A stretch of DNA of 64,000 nucleotides from Caloranaerobacter ferrireducens (GTDB lineage Bacteria; Bacillota; Clostridia; Tissierellales; Thermohalobacteraceae), in contig NZ_MDJR01000003.1 of NCBI RefSeq assembly GCF_001730685.1, positions 169,880-233,879 on the forward strand. Reading direction: 5' to 3'. A program made the position numbers and the translations under genes. How positions within the stretch are numbered: position 1 is the stretch's first letter; every line of letters starts with the position of its first letter. The notes under the pieces were generated by a model. It saw only the letters and a program-made list of their open reading frames with translations. It was not told the DNA's origin and made no database searches. Of this stretch, positions 27,593 to 36,800 are shown one piece after another.

Positions 27593-27865
27593 ATGAGTAT
27601 TACGTTAATAAATATAGGATTTGGAAATATAGTTTCAGCTAATAGAATTGTTGCAATTGTAAGTCCTGAATCAGCTCCAATTAAGAGAATAATACAGGAA
27701 GCTAGAGAAAGAGGAATGCTTATTGACGCAACTTATGGAAGAAGGACTAGAGCTGTAATTATTACAGATTCTGATCATATAATTTTATCTGCTGTTCAGC
27801 CAGAAACAGTTGCTCATAGACTAGAAAATAGAGAGGCACATGATGTAGATTCGATTAAGGAATAG
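27593..27865 (+). CDS. remA: RemA/DUF370-family DNA-binding protein
   Basis: The 90-residue protein has the family core [26 protein letters not shown] and [12 protein letters not shown]. RemA of Bacillus activates biofilm-matrix genes and polymerises into rings that wrap DNA. Non-biofilm Clostridia also keep it, always next to gmk as here. GAGGAGGATTTTT precedes the ATG. Confidence 0.92.
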   Translation: MSITLINIGFGNIVSANRIVAIVSPESAPIKRIIQEARERGMLIDATYGRRTRAVIITDSDHIILSAVQPETVAHRLENREAHDVDSIKE

Positions 27866-27878
27866 AGAGGAGTAGACT

Positions 27879-28484
27879 ATGAGTAAGGGATTATTGATAG
27901 TTATATCTGGACCTTCAGGAGCTGGAAAAGGTACTATATGTAAAGAGTTGTTAAGACGTAATAAGGATATAAATCTGTCTATATCAGCTACAACTAGAAA
28001 GCCGAGAAATGGCGAAATTGATGGAGTGAACTATTTTTTTATTACAAAAGAAGACTTTGAAGAAATGATTAGAAAAGAAGAATTTTTGGAATATGCGAAT
28101 GTTTATGGGAATTATTATGGTACACCTAAAAAATTTGTATTAGATAAATTAGATGAGGGTAAAGATGTATTGCTAGAGATTGATATACAAGGTGCTTTGT
28201 CAGTAAAAAAGATATATCCTGATGGAGTTTTTATATTTATTTTACCACCTTCAATGGAAGAGTTAAGACAGAGGATTGAAAAAAGAGGTACAGAAACAGA
28301 AGAGTCTTTGAAAACTAGATTTAATAGTGCATATAAGGAGATAGCATATGTAAATGAATATGAGTATGCTGTTGTAAATGATGAAGTAGATAATGCTGTT
28401 TCAAAAATAGAATTTATAATTGAGGCAGAAAAATGTAAAGTCAAAAGACTTGGAGAAATAATAAAAAAATATGAGGAGGTATAG
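27879..28484 (+). CDS. gmk: Guanylate kinase
   Basis: The enzyme phosphorylates GMP to GDP. The 201 residues begin with the P-loop ISGPSGAGKGT. They contain SATTRKPRNGEIDGVNYFF for GMP binding and the LLEIDIQGA segment. GAGGAGTAGACT precedes the ATG. The stop codon is one base from the rpoZ start, so the two are coupled. Confidence 0.96.
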   Translation: MSKGLLIVISGPSGAGKGTICKELLRRNKDINLSISATTRKPRNGEIDGVNYFFITKEDFEEMIRKEEFLEYANVYGNYYGTPKKFVLDKLDEGKDVLLEIDIQGALSVKKIYPDGVFIFILPPSMEELRQRIEKRGTETEESLKTRFNSAYKEIAYVNEYEYAVVNDEVDNAVSKIEFIIEAEKCKVKRLGEIIKKYEEV

Positions 28485-28485
28485 T

Positions 28486-28695
28486 ATGTTATATCCTTCA
28501 GTTAATGACTTATTAAAGAAAGTAGACAGTAGATATACTTTAGTAATGATGATATCAAAAAGAGCAAGACAAATTGTAGATGGTGATGAACCATTAGTAA
28601 ATACAGATTCGAATAAGCCGGTTACAATTGCTGTTCATGAAATTTATCAAGACAAAGTTGAATATTCAAGACCAGATATAAAGGGCATTAAATAA
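28486..28695 (+). CDS. rpoZ: RNA polymerase omega subunit
   Basis: The 69 residues begin MLYPSVNDLLKKVDSRYTLV and contain the omega signature MISKRARQI followed by the N-K-P-V segment. Omega assists folding and assembly of the beta' subunit. ATGAGGAGG within the end of gmk serves as ribosome binding site for the ATG at 28486. An in-frame ATG at 28471 lies within gmk and is less likely. Confidence 0.94.
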   Translation: MLYPSVNDLLKKVDSRYTLVMMISKRARQIVDGDEPLVNTDSNKPVTIAVHEIYQDKVEYSRPDIKGIK

Positions 28696-28708
28696 CGGAG
28701 GGATGATA

Positions 28709-29899
28709 TTGCTTTCGAATATTAATGTAGTTTTAGGTGTAACAGGTGGAATAGCAGCTTATAAAGCTGTAGATGTGGTTAGTAGATTGAAAAAATTAGG
28801 TGCAAATGTAGATGTAATTATGACAAAATCAGCTACGAAATTTGTTACACCTTTAACATTTCAATCATTATCACAGAATTTTGTAACTGTTGATATGTTT
28901 GCTGAACCAAAAAAATGGGAAGTTGAGCATATTTCATTAGCACAGAAAGCCGATATTTTTTTGGTAGCTCCTGCTACTGCTAATGTTATAGGTAAAGTAG
29001 CTAATGGGATTGCTGACGATATGTTAACTACGACTATTATGGCTACTAGGGCAAAAGTAATTTTTGCACCGGCTATGAATACAAATATGTATAGAAATCC
29101 AATATTTAAAGAGAATATGGAAAAATTGAAAAGCCTAGGTTATGAGTTTATTAAACCTGCTTCAGGAAGATTAGCATGTGGAGATTATGGTGAAGGTAAA
29201 ATGGCAGAGCCTGCAGATATTGTCGAATATATAAAAATGCATTTTGCAAAGAAGACCTTATTAGATAAGAAAGTTATTGTAACAGCAGGACCTACTATTG
29301 AGAGAATAGATCCTGTTAGATATATAACTAATTTTTCAAGTGGTAAAATGGGATATGCTGTAGCTATTGAAGCTAAGAGAAGGGGAGCAGATGTAATTCT
29401 TATAAGTGGACCAACTAATTTGGACAAACCAGAAGGTATTAAAGTAGTAAGTATAAATACAACGATGGAGATGTTAAAAGCAGTTGAAGAGTATTTTGAT
29501 GAGACTGATGTATTAATAAAAGCAGCAGCTCCATTAGATTATAGACCAGAAGTTGTGAGTGATAAAAAGATAAAAAAACAAGATGGAAGTCTTAATATTA
29601 AATTTGTTAGAAATCCGGATATCTTAGCTCATTTTGGTAAGCTAAAGAAAAAACAGATATTGGTAGGATTTGCTGCAGAAACAAATGATGTAATAGAAAA
29701 TGCTATAAAGAAAATAAAAATTAAAAATTTAGATTTTATTGTAGCTAATGATGTTACAATGAAAAATGCAGGTTTTAGAAGTAATACTAACATTGCTACA
29801 ATAATTGATAAGGAAGGTCATACATATAACTATCCACAGATGTCAAAAGAAGAATTAGCAAAAATAATTCTTGATAAAGTAGAAGAATTGTTGTCATGA
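28709..29899 (+). CDS. coaBC: Bifunctional phosphopantothenoylcysteine decarboxylase/synthetase
   Basis: This flavoprotein makes 4'-phosphopantetheine for coenzyme A in two steps. The N-terminal CoaC half (about 1-185) has GVTGGIAAYKA, APATANVIGKVANGIADDML, PAMNTNMY and the active-site Cys in GRLACGDYGEGKM. The C-terminal CoaB half has VTAGPT and NFSSGKMG. The TTG at 28709 is preferred because GGAGGG (28697-28702) ends 6 bases before it and directly abuts the ATG at 28703. Confidence 0.94.
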   Translation: MLSNINVVLGVTGGIAAYKAVDVVSRLKKLGANVDVIMTKSATKFVTPLTFQSLSQNFVTVDMFAEPKKWEVEHISLAQKADIFLVAPATANVIGKVANGIADDMLTTTIMATRAKVIFAPAMNTNMYRNPIFKENMEKLKSLGYEFIKPASGRLACGDYGEGKMAEPADIVEYIKMHFAKKTLLDKKVIVTAGPTIERIDPVRYITNFSSGKMGYAVAIEAKRRGADVILISGPTNLDKPEGIKVVSINTTMEMLKAVEEYFDETDVLIKAAAPLDYRPEVVSDKKIKKQDGSLNIKFVRNPDILAHFGKLKKKQILVGFAAETNDVIENAIKKIKIKNLDFIVANDVTMKNAGFRSNTNIATIIDKEGHTYNYPQMSKEELAKIILDKVEELLS

Positions 29900-29908
29900 T
29901 ATGTATTT

Positions 29909-29948
29909 AAGCTAGGTATTAGCTGAAAGCTATTTATCTAGCTTTTAT
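29909..29948 (+). terminator. Probable terminator after coaBC
   Basis: AAGCTAG (29909-29915) pairs with CTAGCTT (29938-29944), with an inner AGCT/AGCT stem, followed by TTAT. The T-tract is weak. Confidence 0.5.
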
Positions 29949-30003
29949 CCATTATATTATTTATATATTTTCTTTTATTTTCTTTTTTTGAAAGGTTGAT
30001 TAT

Positions 30004-32487
30004 ATGCATAAAAACAAATATGCTTTAATTGTGGTTGATAATACAAGTGCAAATACTGATAAAGTATTTACTTATGTCATTCCTGAAGAAATAATTAACT
30101 ATGTAGAAGTAGGAAAAAGAGTTTTGGTACCTTTTGGTAAAGGCAATAGGTTATTAGAGGGACTAGTAATTGAGATAGTAGACGATATAGATTTTATTCC
30201 TAATAAATTGAAATCAATTAAGAAAGTAATTGATGATACGCCAATAATCTCAAAGAAGCTTATAGAACTTGGATTATGGATGAAGGATAAATATCTAGCT
30301 CAGTATATAGAAGTATTTAAGACAATAACTCCAACTGGTATTAGTAATAAAGTTATAAAATATATTAAAATTACAGAAAAATGTAAATATGCTTATAAAG
30401 GGAGCTTAGATGAAAAACAGAAAAAAATAATTGAATATTTATTTGAGTTAAAAGAATGTGAATTAAGTAAGTTAAAAGCTGACCTGCGTATAAAAAATAT
30501 TAATATACATATAAAAGCATTAGAAGATAAAGGACTAATAGAATTATTTGATAAAATCAATACTGGTATAGGTAAGAAATATGAAAAGTTTGTAAAAAGG
30601 ATTTTTGATAAAGATAAAACTACGGAAATAATAGATTCTTTAAGTAAGAATGCAGTTAAGCAAATTGAAGTAATAAAAATACTAAATGATGTAGAGTATA
30701 TAAAATTGAAAGAATTAATGCTAAAGGCTAACTGCAGTTATTCTACTATTAAATCTTTATATTCAAAAGGACTAATTGAAATATTGGATATTAATGTCGA
30801 TAGAAGTCCAATTAAAGAATATATTCCACCTTACAAGAAGGTAAGTTTAACTGAGTATCAGAAATTATGCTTAGATACTATTATTAATGATATATCTAAA
30901 GGTAATATAAATAAATTTTTGATACACGGCGTTACTGGTAGTGGAAAAACTGAGGTCTATTTGCAACTGATTGAGAAAATGCTAAGTCAAGATAAAGATT
31001 CAATTGTTTTAGTGCCAGAAATTTCTTTAACACCGCAAACTGTAGAGAGATTTGTAGGTAGATTTGGAAATAAGGTAGCAATTTTGCATAGTAGACTTTC
31101 TATTGGAGAAAGGTATGATGAGTGGAGAAAGATTAAGGAAGGTAAGGTTAAGATAGTTGTAGGAGCTAGGTCAGCTGTATTTGCACCTTTTAATAACTTA
31201 GGGTTAATAATTATTGATGAGGAGCATGAAAATAGTTATAAATCTAGTATGAATCCAAAGTATAGTGCTATAGAAGTAGCAGAGAAAAGATGTGATTTAG
31301 AAAATGCTGCTTTAGTTTTAGGGTCTGCGACTCCTTCGATTGAAACTTATTACAGAGCTAAAAATGGTGATCTTAAGCTGCTAGAGATGCCTACTAGAGT
31401 AAACAAAACTAAAATGCCAAGTATTGAAATTGTTGATATGAAGAAAGAGCTTGAAAAAGGTAATAAATCGATACTCAGTGAGGCTTTATTTAAGGCAATA
31501 AAAGACAATCTGCATAATAAAAAACAAACGATTTTGTTTTTGAACAGAAGAGGGTTTTCAACTTTTATATCTTGTAGAAAATGTGGGTATGTTGTTAAAT
31601 GTTCAGAATGTGATATTTCAATGACTTATCATTTAGATAATAATGTTTTAAAGTGCCATTATTGTGGATTATCTGTTAAACCGCCAATTACTTGTCCTGA
31701 GTGTGGCAGTAGATATATAAAATACTTTGGAATAGGAACACAAAAAGTTGAAGAATATATTAAAAAAATATTTCCATCAGCTAAAGTGGCTAGGATGGAT
31801 GTTGATAATACAACTAAAAAAGGTAGCCATGAAAGAATTTTAAATGATGTGAAAAACGGAGAAGTAGATATTTTAATAGGAACACAAATGATTTCGAAAG
31901 GGTTAGATTTTCCAAATGTAACTTTAGTTGGGATAATAGCTGCAGATATAAGTTTAAATTTGCCAGATTTTAGAGCATCAGAAAGGACTTTTCAATTAGT
32001 TACTCAGGTGAGCGGTAGAGCAGGTAGGGGTGATGTAGAGGGTAAAGTTATATTACAGACTTATGAACCTGAGCACTATAGTATTTTGGCATCAAAAGAA
32101 CATAATTATAAGAAGTTTTATGACATGGAAATAAAAATAAGAAAAGAATTTAATTATCCACCTTATACAAGTATTATAAATATTGTATTAGGGAGTAAGG
32201 ATGAGATTAAACTTAAAGAAGTATCTAAAGAGTTTTATTTTTGCTTAGTAAATGCATTGGAGAGAAGTTTTAGGAAAGTACGAGATGATTTAATCTTAGG
32301 TCCAAATCCAGCACCAATTTATAAAATAAGAAATAACTATCGTTATCAAATTATGATAAAATGTAGAGATGAAGAAATACAAATTGTTAAGAAAATACTT
32401 AAAGATCTAGTTATTAATAAAAAAAATGATAAGAAATTTAGGAATATAAAAATTAGTATTGATATAAATCCAACAAGTATAATTTAG
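30004..32487 (+). CDS. priA: Primosomal protein N' (PriA helicase)
   Basis: PriA is a 3'-5' superfamily-2 helicase that restarts stalled replication forks. The 827 residues have the N-terminal fork-binding domain (starting near ALIVVDNTSANTDKVFTYV), Walker A GVTGSGKTEVY (about 310-320) and DEEH. A zinc-binding insert has eight cysteines (CRKCGYVVKCSECD, then CHYCG, CPECG). Helicase motifs GTQMISKGLDFPNV and QVSGRAGRG follow. GAAAGGTTGATTAT precedes the ATG. Confidence 0.95.
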   Translation: MHKNKYALIVVDNTSANTDKVFTYVIPEEIINYVEVGKRVLVPFGKGNRLLEGLVIEIVDDIDFIPNKLKSIKKVIDDTPIISKKLIELGLWMKDKYLAQYIEVFKTITPTGISNKVIKYIKITEKCKYAYKGSLDEKQKKIIEYLFELKECELSKLKADLRIKNINIHIKALEDKGLIELFDKINTGIGKKYEKFVKRIFDKDKTTEIIDSLSKNAVKQIEVIKILNDVEYIKLKELMLKANCSYSTIKSLYSKGLIEILDINVDRSPIKEYIPPYKKVSLTEYQKLCLDTIINDISKGNINKFLIHGVTGSGKTEVYLQLIEKMLSQDKDSIVLVPEISLTPQTVERFVGRFGNKVAILHSRLSIGERYDEWRKIKEGKVKIVVGARSAVFAPFNNLGLIIIDEEHENSYKSSMNPKYSAIEVAEKRCDLENAALVLGSATPSIETYYRAKNGDLKLLEMPTRVNKTKMPSIEIVDMKKELEKGNKSILSEALFKAIKDNLHNKKQTILFLNRRGFSTFISCRKCGYVVKCSECDISMTYHLDNNVLKCHYCGLSVKPPITCPECGSRYIKYFGIGTQKVEEYIKKIFPSAKVARMDVDNTTKKGSHERILNDVKNGEVDILIGTQMISKGLDFPNVTLVGIIAADISLNLPDFRASERTFQLVTQVSGRAGRGDVEGKVILQTYEPEHYSILASKEHNYKKFYDMEIKIRKEFNYPPYTSIINIVLGSKDEIKLKEVSKEFYFCLVNALERSFRKVRDDLILGPNPAPIYKIRNNYRYQIMIKCRDEEIQIVKKILKDLVINKKNDKKFRNIKISIDINPTSII

Positions 32488-32499
32488 GAGGGTGATATT

Positions 32500-32949
32500 A
32501 TGGCAATTCGTCAATTAAGATATATAGGTGACCCAATCCTTAGAAAAAAGTCAAGAGAAGTAGCCAAAATTGATGAGAGAATAAAAGTATTATTAGATGA
32601 TATGTTAGAAACAATGTATAAAAATGAAGGAGTAGGGTTGGCAGCACCGCAGGTAGGAATTTTAAAAAGAGTAGTTGTTATAGATATTGGTGAAGGGCCT
32701 ATTAAATTAATCAATCCAGAAATTATATCAATGGAAGGTGAAGTTATCGATGTAGAAGGATGCTTAAGTGTTCCAGGAGAATCTGGAGAAGTTAAAAGAC
32801 CTAATAAAGTTAAAGTTAAATATTTAGATGAGAACGGAAAAGAGTTAATGATTGAAGGAACAGGTCTTTTAGCTAGAGCTTTATGTCATGAAATAGATCA
32901 TTTAAATGGTGTTTTATTTGTTGATAAAGTTATCCAAAAAAACAGATAG
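32500..32949 (+). CDS. def: Peptide deformylase
   Basis: The 149-residue metalloenzyme removes the N-formyl group from nascent proteins. All three motifs are present: [18 protein letters not shown] (metal Cys) and HEIDHLNG (metal His residues and catalytic Glu). GGAGGGTGATATT precedes the ATG. It is paired with fmt, which adds the formyl group to initiator tRNA. Confidence 0.96.
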   Translation: MAIRQLRYIGDPILRKKSREVAKIDERIKVLLDDMLETMYKNEGVGLAAPQVGILKRVVVIDIGEGPIKLINPEIISMEGEVIDVEGCLSVPGESGEVKRPNKVKVKYLDENGKELMIEGTGLLARALCHEIDHLNGVLFVDKVIQKNR

Positions 32950-32959
32950 AGGTGTTAGT

Positions 32960-33889
32960 ATGAAAGTGGTTTTTATGGGAACTCCAGATTTTGCAGTACC
33001 TACACTTAAAAGGATACATGAAAGTAAATATAATATACCTTTGGTAATTACTCAACCAGACAGACCTAAAGGCAGAGGAAAAAAACTAGCTTCTCCTCCA
33101 GTTAAGGTAGAAGCTGAAAAGTTAGGAATTAAAGTGTTTCAGCCAGAAAATGTAAATACAAAAGAGACTATTGAGTTATTGGAAAGTATATCACCAGATG
33201 TGATAGTGGTTGTAGCATATGGGCAAATTCTAAAAGAAGAAATCTTGAATTTACCTAAATATGGGTGCATTAATGTACATGCTTCACTACTACCGTATTA
33301 TAGAGGAGCTGCACCAATAAACTGGGCAATTATTAATGGAGAAAAGAAAACGGGAATAACAACTATGTATATGGATAAAGGATTAGATACAGGTGATATG
33401 CTTCTTAAAAAAGAAATTTTAATAGGGGAAAACGAAACAGCAGGTCAGTTACATGATAGATTGAAGGAAATTGGAGCAGAATTACTTGTAGAGACTTTAC
33501 ATTATATTGAAAAGGGGCAAATAGAAAGGACCCCACAGGATAATAGTATAGCTACCTATGCTCCAATTTTAAATAAATCTATTGGGAATATAAATTGGGA
33601 AAAAACAGCTGTTGAAATTCATAATCTAGTAAGAGGCTTAAATCCTTGGCCTTGTGCCTATTTTGAATATAATAGCATGAAAGTCAAAGTTTTTGTTACA
33701 GAAGTTTGTAAAGAAACTAAAGAAGGTAATATAGGTCAAGTTGTGAAAGTTAATAATGAAGGAATTTATGTTAGTACAGCTAAAGATTGCTTAGTTATAA
33801 AAGAACTGCAATTTCCAAATAAGAAAAGAATGAAGGTTTCAGAGTATCTAAAGGGTAATGAATTTCCTACAGGTATAATATTAAAATAA
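32960..33889 (+). CDS. fmt: Methionyl-tRNA formyltransferase
   Basis: The 309 residues have the formyl-donor and catalytic motifs HASLLPYYRGAAPINWAI and LDTGDMLL. The N-terminus is MKVVFMGTPDFAVPTL, and a C-terminal OB-like domain binds tRNA. The ATG at 32960 has AGAGGTGTTAGT upstream. Longer in-frame starts overlap def and are rejected. Confidence 0.96.
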   Translation: MKVVFMGTPDFAVPTLKRIHESKYNIPLVITQPDRPKGRGKKLASPPVKVEAEKLGIKVFQPENVNTKETIELLESISPDVIVVVAYGQILKEEILNLPKYGCINVHASLLPYYRGAAPINWAIINGEKKTGITTMYMDKGLDTGDMLLKKEILIGENETAGQLHDRLKEIGAELLVETLHYIEKGQIERTPQDNSIATYAPILNKSIGNINWEKTAVEIHNLVRGLNPWPCAYFEYNSMKVKVFVTEVCKETKEGNIGQVVKVNNEGIYVSTAKDCLVIKELQFPNKKRMKVSEYLKGNEFPTGIILK

Positions 33890-33905
33890 TTTGGAAGTGA
33901 ATTAC

Positions 33906-34658
33906 ATGAAAAAGGATAAGTTTAGTTTTATATGCACATTATCAATATTATTTATAACTTTAATATTAATAATTTATTTTGGTTTTTACCTGGCATTTAG
34001 CAATTCAATTGATATATCAAGAATGGTATTGTTGATTGTTTCAATTATTTTAATATTTTTTACTTTTAATATTTTAATAGGGATATTATTGATCTATATT
34101 TTAACTACTGGTAAAAACTTATCGAATATAAGTTACCAATATCTAAAAAAAATGAATAAAGCTTTATTTCCAATTCTAGTTTTTATAGCTAAAGTATTTA
34201 AATTGGATAAGGATAGTATTAGAAGAGTTTTTGCAGATATAAATAATTTATTAGTAAAGACAAAGAATATTAATATAAATAGTGAAGATATTCTTATTCT
34301 TATACCGCATTGTTTACAAAGTTCAGATTGTAAGTATAAAATTACACATGATATAAATAATTGTAGAATGTGTGGTAGATGTGATATAAGTGATATATTA
34401 AAATTAAGTAGAGAATATAATGTAAAAACAGTTGTTGCTACTGGTGGAACTTTAGCTAGAGAATGGATTAAAAAGAATAGACCAAAAGCAATTATTGCTG
34501 TAGCCTGTGAAAGAGATTTAGCAAGTGGGATTAATGATGTAAGAAAAATACCGGTAATAGGAGTTATTAATAAAAGACCTAATGGACCTTGTTTTGATAC
34601 TAGGGTTAATATAAAAAGATTAGAAGAAGCTATAAAATTTTATCTTAAGGAGGTTTAA
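33906..34658 (+). CDS. DUF116-domain membrane protein
   Basis: This 250-residue protein has two N-terminal membrane segments (about 6-28 and 38-65), then a cytoplasmic cysteine-rich DUF116 domain (about 120-245) with HCLQSSDCKY, CRMCGRCD and VACERDLASG. The spacing of cysteines suggests metal or Fe-S binding. The start at 33906 has only a weak GGAAGTG ribosome binding site. The family is conserved between fmt and the next protease gene in Clostridia; its function is not known. Confidence 0.8.
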   Translation: MKKDKFSFICTLSILFITLILIIYFGFYLAFSNSIDISRMVLLIVSIILIFFTFNILIGILLIYILTTGKNLSNISYQYLKKMNKALFPILVFIAKVFKLDKDSIRRVFADINNLLVKTKNININSEDILILIPHCLQSSDCKYKITHDINNCRMCGRCDISDILKLSREYNVKTVVATGGTLAREWIKKNRPKAIIAVACERDLASGINDVRKIPVIGVINKRPNGPCFDTRVNIKRLEEAIKFYLKEV

Positions 34659-34660
34659 AA

Positions 34661-35353
34661 ATGTATCATTATGGATACTATGGAATAGATCCAACTTTTA
34701 TATTAGTGTTACCTGCAATAATATTTGCTATGTATGCTCAAGCTAAAGTCCAAACAACTTTTAATAAGTATCTTAGTGTAGGGAATATTTCGGGATATAC
34801 TGGAGCGCAAGTTGCAAGAATGATACTTGATAGAAATGGTCTTTATGATGTAAGAATTGAACTAATCGGAGGAAGACTCACTGATCATTATGACCCGAGA
34901 AATAAAGTTCTAAGACTTTCAAGAGAGGTTTATAGTGGAACATCGGTTGCTTCGATAGGAGTAGCTGCACATGAAGTTGGTCATGCAATACAACATGCAA
35001 ATGGATATTTTCCATTAATTCTAAGAAACAACATTGCACCTGTGGCAAGTTTTGGAGCTAGATTTGTTTGGATATTAGTTTTTGCTGGATTTATTTTACA
35101 TGCATATGGTTTGATTCAATTAGGGATATTACTTTATTTAGCGGTAGTAGCTTTTCAGATTATTACACTGCCTGTTGAGTTTAATGCAAGTCATAGAGCT
35201 CTTGTTCAGCTTCAAAATGGTATAATAACTTATGAAGAAGCAAGTCCAGTTAAAAAGGTTTTAAGAGCCGCGGCTTTAACATATGTTGCTGCTACACTAG
35301 TTGCAATTGGTCAGTTATTGAGATTGATAATATTAAGTAATAGACGAGATTAA
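34661..35353 (+). CDS. Zinc metallopeptidase, YugP type
   Basis: This 230-residue membrane protein has a zinc-protease motif HEVGH in AAHEVGHAIQHANGY (about residue 107), flanked by hydrophobic helices at the N-terminus and in the C-terminal half. It also has the DHYDPRNKVLRLS strand of the YugP family. It starts 2 bp after the DUF116 gene, with AAGGAGGTTTAAAA as ribosome binding site. The substrate is unknown. A terminator follows directly. Confidence 0.88.
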   Translation: MYHYGYYGIDPTFILVLPAIIFAMYAQAKVQTTFNKYLSVGNISGYTGAQVARMILDRNGLYDVRIELIGGRLTDHYDPRNKVLRLSREVYSGTSVASIGVAAHEVGHAIQHANGYFPLILRNNIAPVASFGARFVWILVFAGFILHAYGLIQLGILLYLAVVAFQIITLPVEFNASHRALVQLQNGIITYEEASPVKKVLRAAALTYVAATLVAIGQLLRLIILSNRRD

Positions 35354-35377
35354 AGGGGACAGCCCCTTTATTTTTTT
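35351..35377 (+). terminator. Rho-independent terminator
   Basis: TAAAGGGG/CCCCTTTA form an 8-bp stem with an ACAG loop, followed by seven T. The stop codon of the protease gene overlaps the stem. Confidence 0.8.
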
Positions 35378-35396
35378 GATGGAGGGAAAATACATT

Positions 35397-36737
35397 ATGA
35401 AAAATTCAAGAGAAATTGCCTTGAAAATACTGTATGAAGTAGATGTGAAAAAAGCCTACTCTAGTATATCGGTAAATAAGAATTTGAGATCAAATATAAA
35501 TGAACTAGATGAATTGTTTATTAGAGAATTAGTATATGGTGTATTAGAGAATTTAATATTTATAGATTGGATTATTAAAAAATATTCAAAAATTAGATTT
35601 AGTAAAATATCACCGATAGTGAAAGAAATTTTAAGAATGGGAATTTATCAGATAATTTTTATGGATAAAGTGCCAGATAGTGCTGCATGTAATGAATCAG
35701 TTAAGTTAGCGAAAAAATATAGCCATAAGGGAACTATTGGTTTTGTTAATGGAGTGTTGCGTACTATTTCTCGAAATAAAAATAATATTGAAATTCCTAA
35801 TAAAGAGTTAGAGCCCATAAAATATCTTTCAATAAAATATTCACATCCAGAATGGATGATTAAAAGATGGGTTGAAGAATTTGGTTTTGAGTTTACTGAA
35901 GCACTATGTATGGCTAATAATAAAAAGCCTAAGTTAAATATAAGAGTAAACACATTAAAAATTAGTAGAGATGAACTTATGAAAAAATTCAATAATAAGG
36001 GTTTGGAAGTTTATGAGACTAAATATGCAGACGATGGGATAATAGTTGAAAATCCTATCAGAATCACTGATACAGAAGAATTCAATAAAGGGTATTTTCA
36101 AATTCAAGACGAAAGTTCAATGCTTGTAGGGCAGATACTGAATCCTAAAGAAGATAGTTTAGTTTTAGATGTGTGTAGTGCACCTGGAGGCAAAACTACC
36201 CATATAGCTCAGAAGATGAATAACAAAGGCAAAATTATTGCTAGAGATATACATGAACATAAACTTAAGTTAGTTGAGCAAAATGCAAAAAGGTTAGGCA
36301 TCGATATTATTAATACGGAAGTTTTTGATGCTTTAGTGTTAGATACTGACTTAGTAGGAAAAATAGATTACTGTGTAGTAGATGCTCCATGCTCTGGATT
36401 TGGGTTAATAAGAAGAAAGCCAGAAATAAAATATAATAGAACTTTAGAAGATATAAAAGAGATTAATGAGATACAGTATAGTATTCTTAAAAATAGTAGC
36501 CGTTATTTGAAACAAAATGGTATTTTAGTATATAGTACATGTACAATAGAAAAAGAAGAAAATATAAGACTAATTAACAGATTTTTATCAGAAAATCCGA
36601 TGTATAGACTTGTTCCAATAGAAGAAATTAAGTGCGATGATATAAAAATTAGCAGTAAAAATGGATATATTGAACTTTTTCCAAATATCCATGGAACAGA
36701 TGGATTTTTTATTGCAAAATTGATTAAAATTTACTAG
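35397..36737 (+). CDS. rsmB: 16S rRNA (cytosine-967 C5) methyltransferase
   Basis: The 446 residues have an N-terminal NusB-like RNA-binding domain (about 1-130) and a SAM-dependent methyltransferase domain. SAM binding is in VLDVCSAPGGKTTHIA. The two catalytic cysteines are in VDAPCSGFGLIRRKPEIK and YSTCTIEKEEN. GGAGGGAAAATACATT precedes the ATG at 35397. The order rsmB-rlmN-prpC-prkC-rsgA-rpe that follows is conserved in Firmicutes. Confidence 0.95.
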   Translation: MKNSREIALKILYEVDVKKAYSSISVNKNLRSNINELDELFIRELVYGVLENLIFIDWIIKKYSKIRFSKISPIVKEILRMGIYQIIFMDKVPDSAACNESVKLAKKYSHKGTIGFVNGVLRTISRNKNNIEIPNKELEPIKYLSIKYSHPEWMIKRWVEEFGFEFTEALCMANNKKPKLNIRVNTLKISRDELMKKFNNKGLEVYETKYADDGIIVENPIRITDTEEFNKGYFQIQDESSMLVGQILNPKEDSLVLDVCSAPGGKTTHIAQKMNNKGKIIARDIHEHKLKLVEQNAKRLGIDIINTEVFDALVLDTDLVGKIDYCVVDAPCSGFGLIRRKPEIKYNRTLEDIKEINEIQYSILKNSSRYLKQNGILVYSTCTIEKEENIRLINRFLSENPMYRLVPIEEIKCDDIKISSKNGYIELFPNIHGTDGFFIAKLIKIY

Positions 36738-36800
36738 TAATCACTATACGATTAAATATGCTATAATAAAAAGATGGAGAGTAAAATTAGGAGGGATTTT

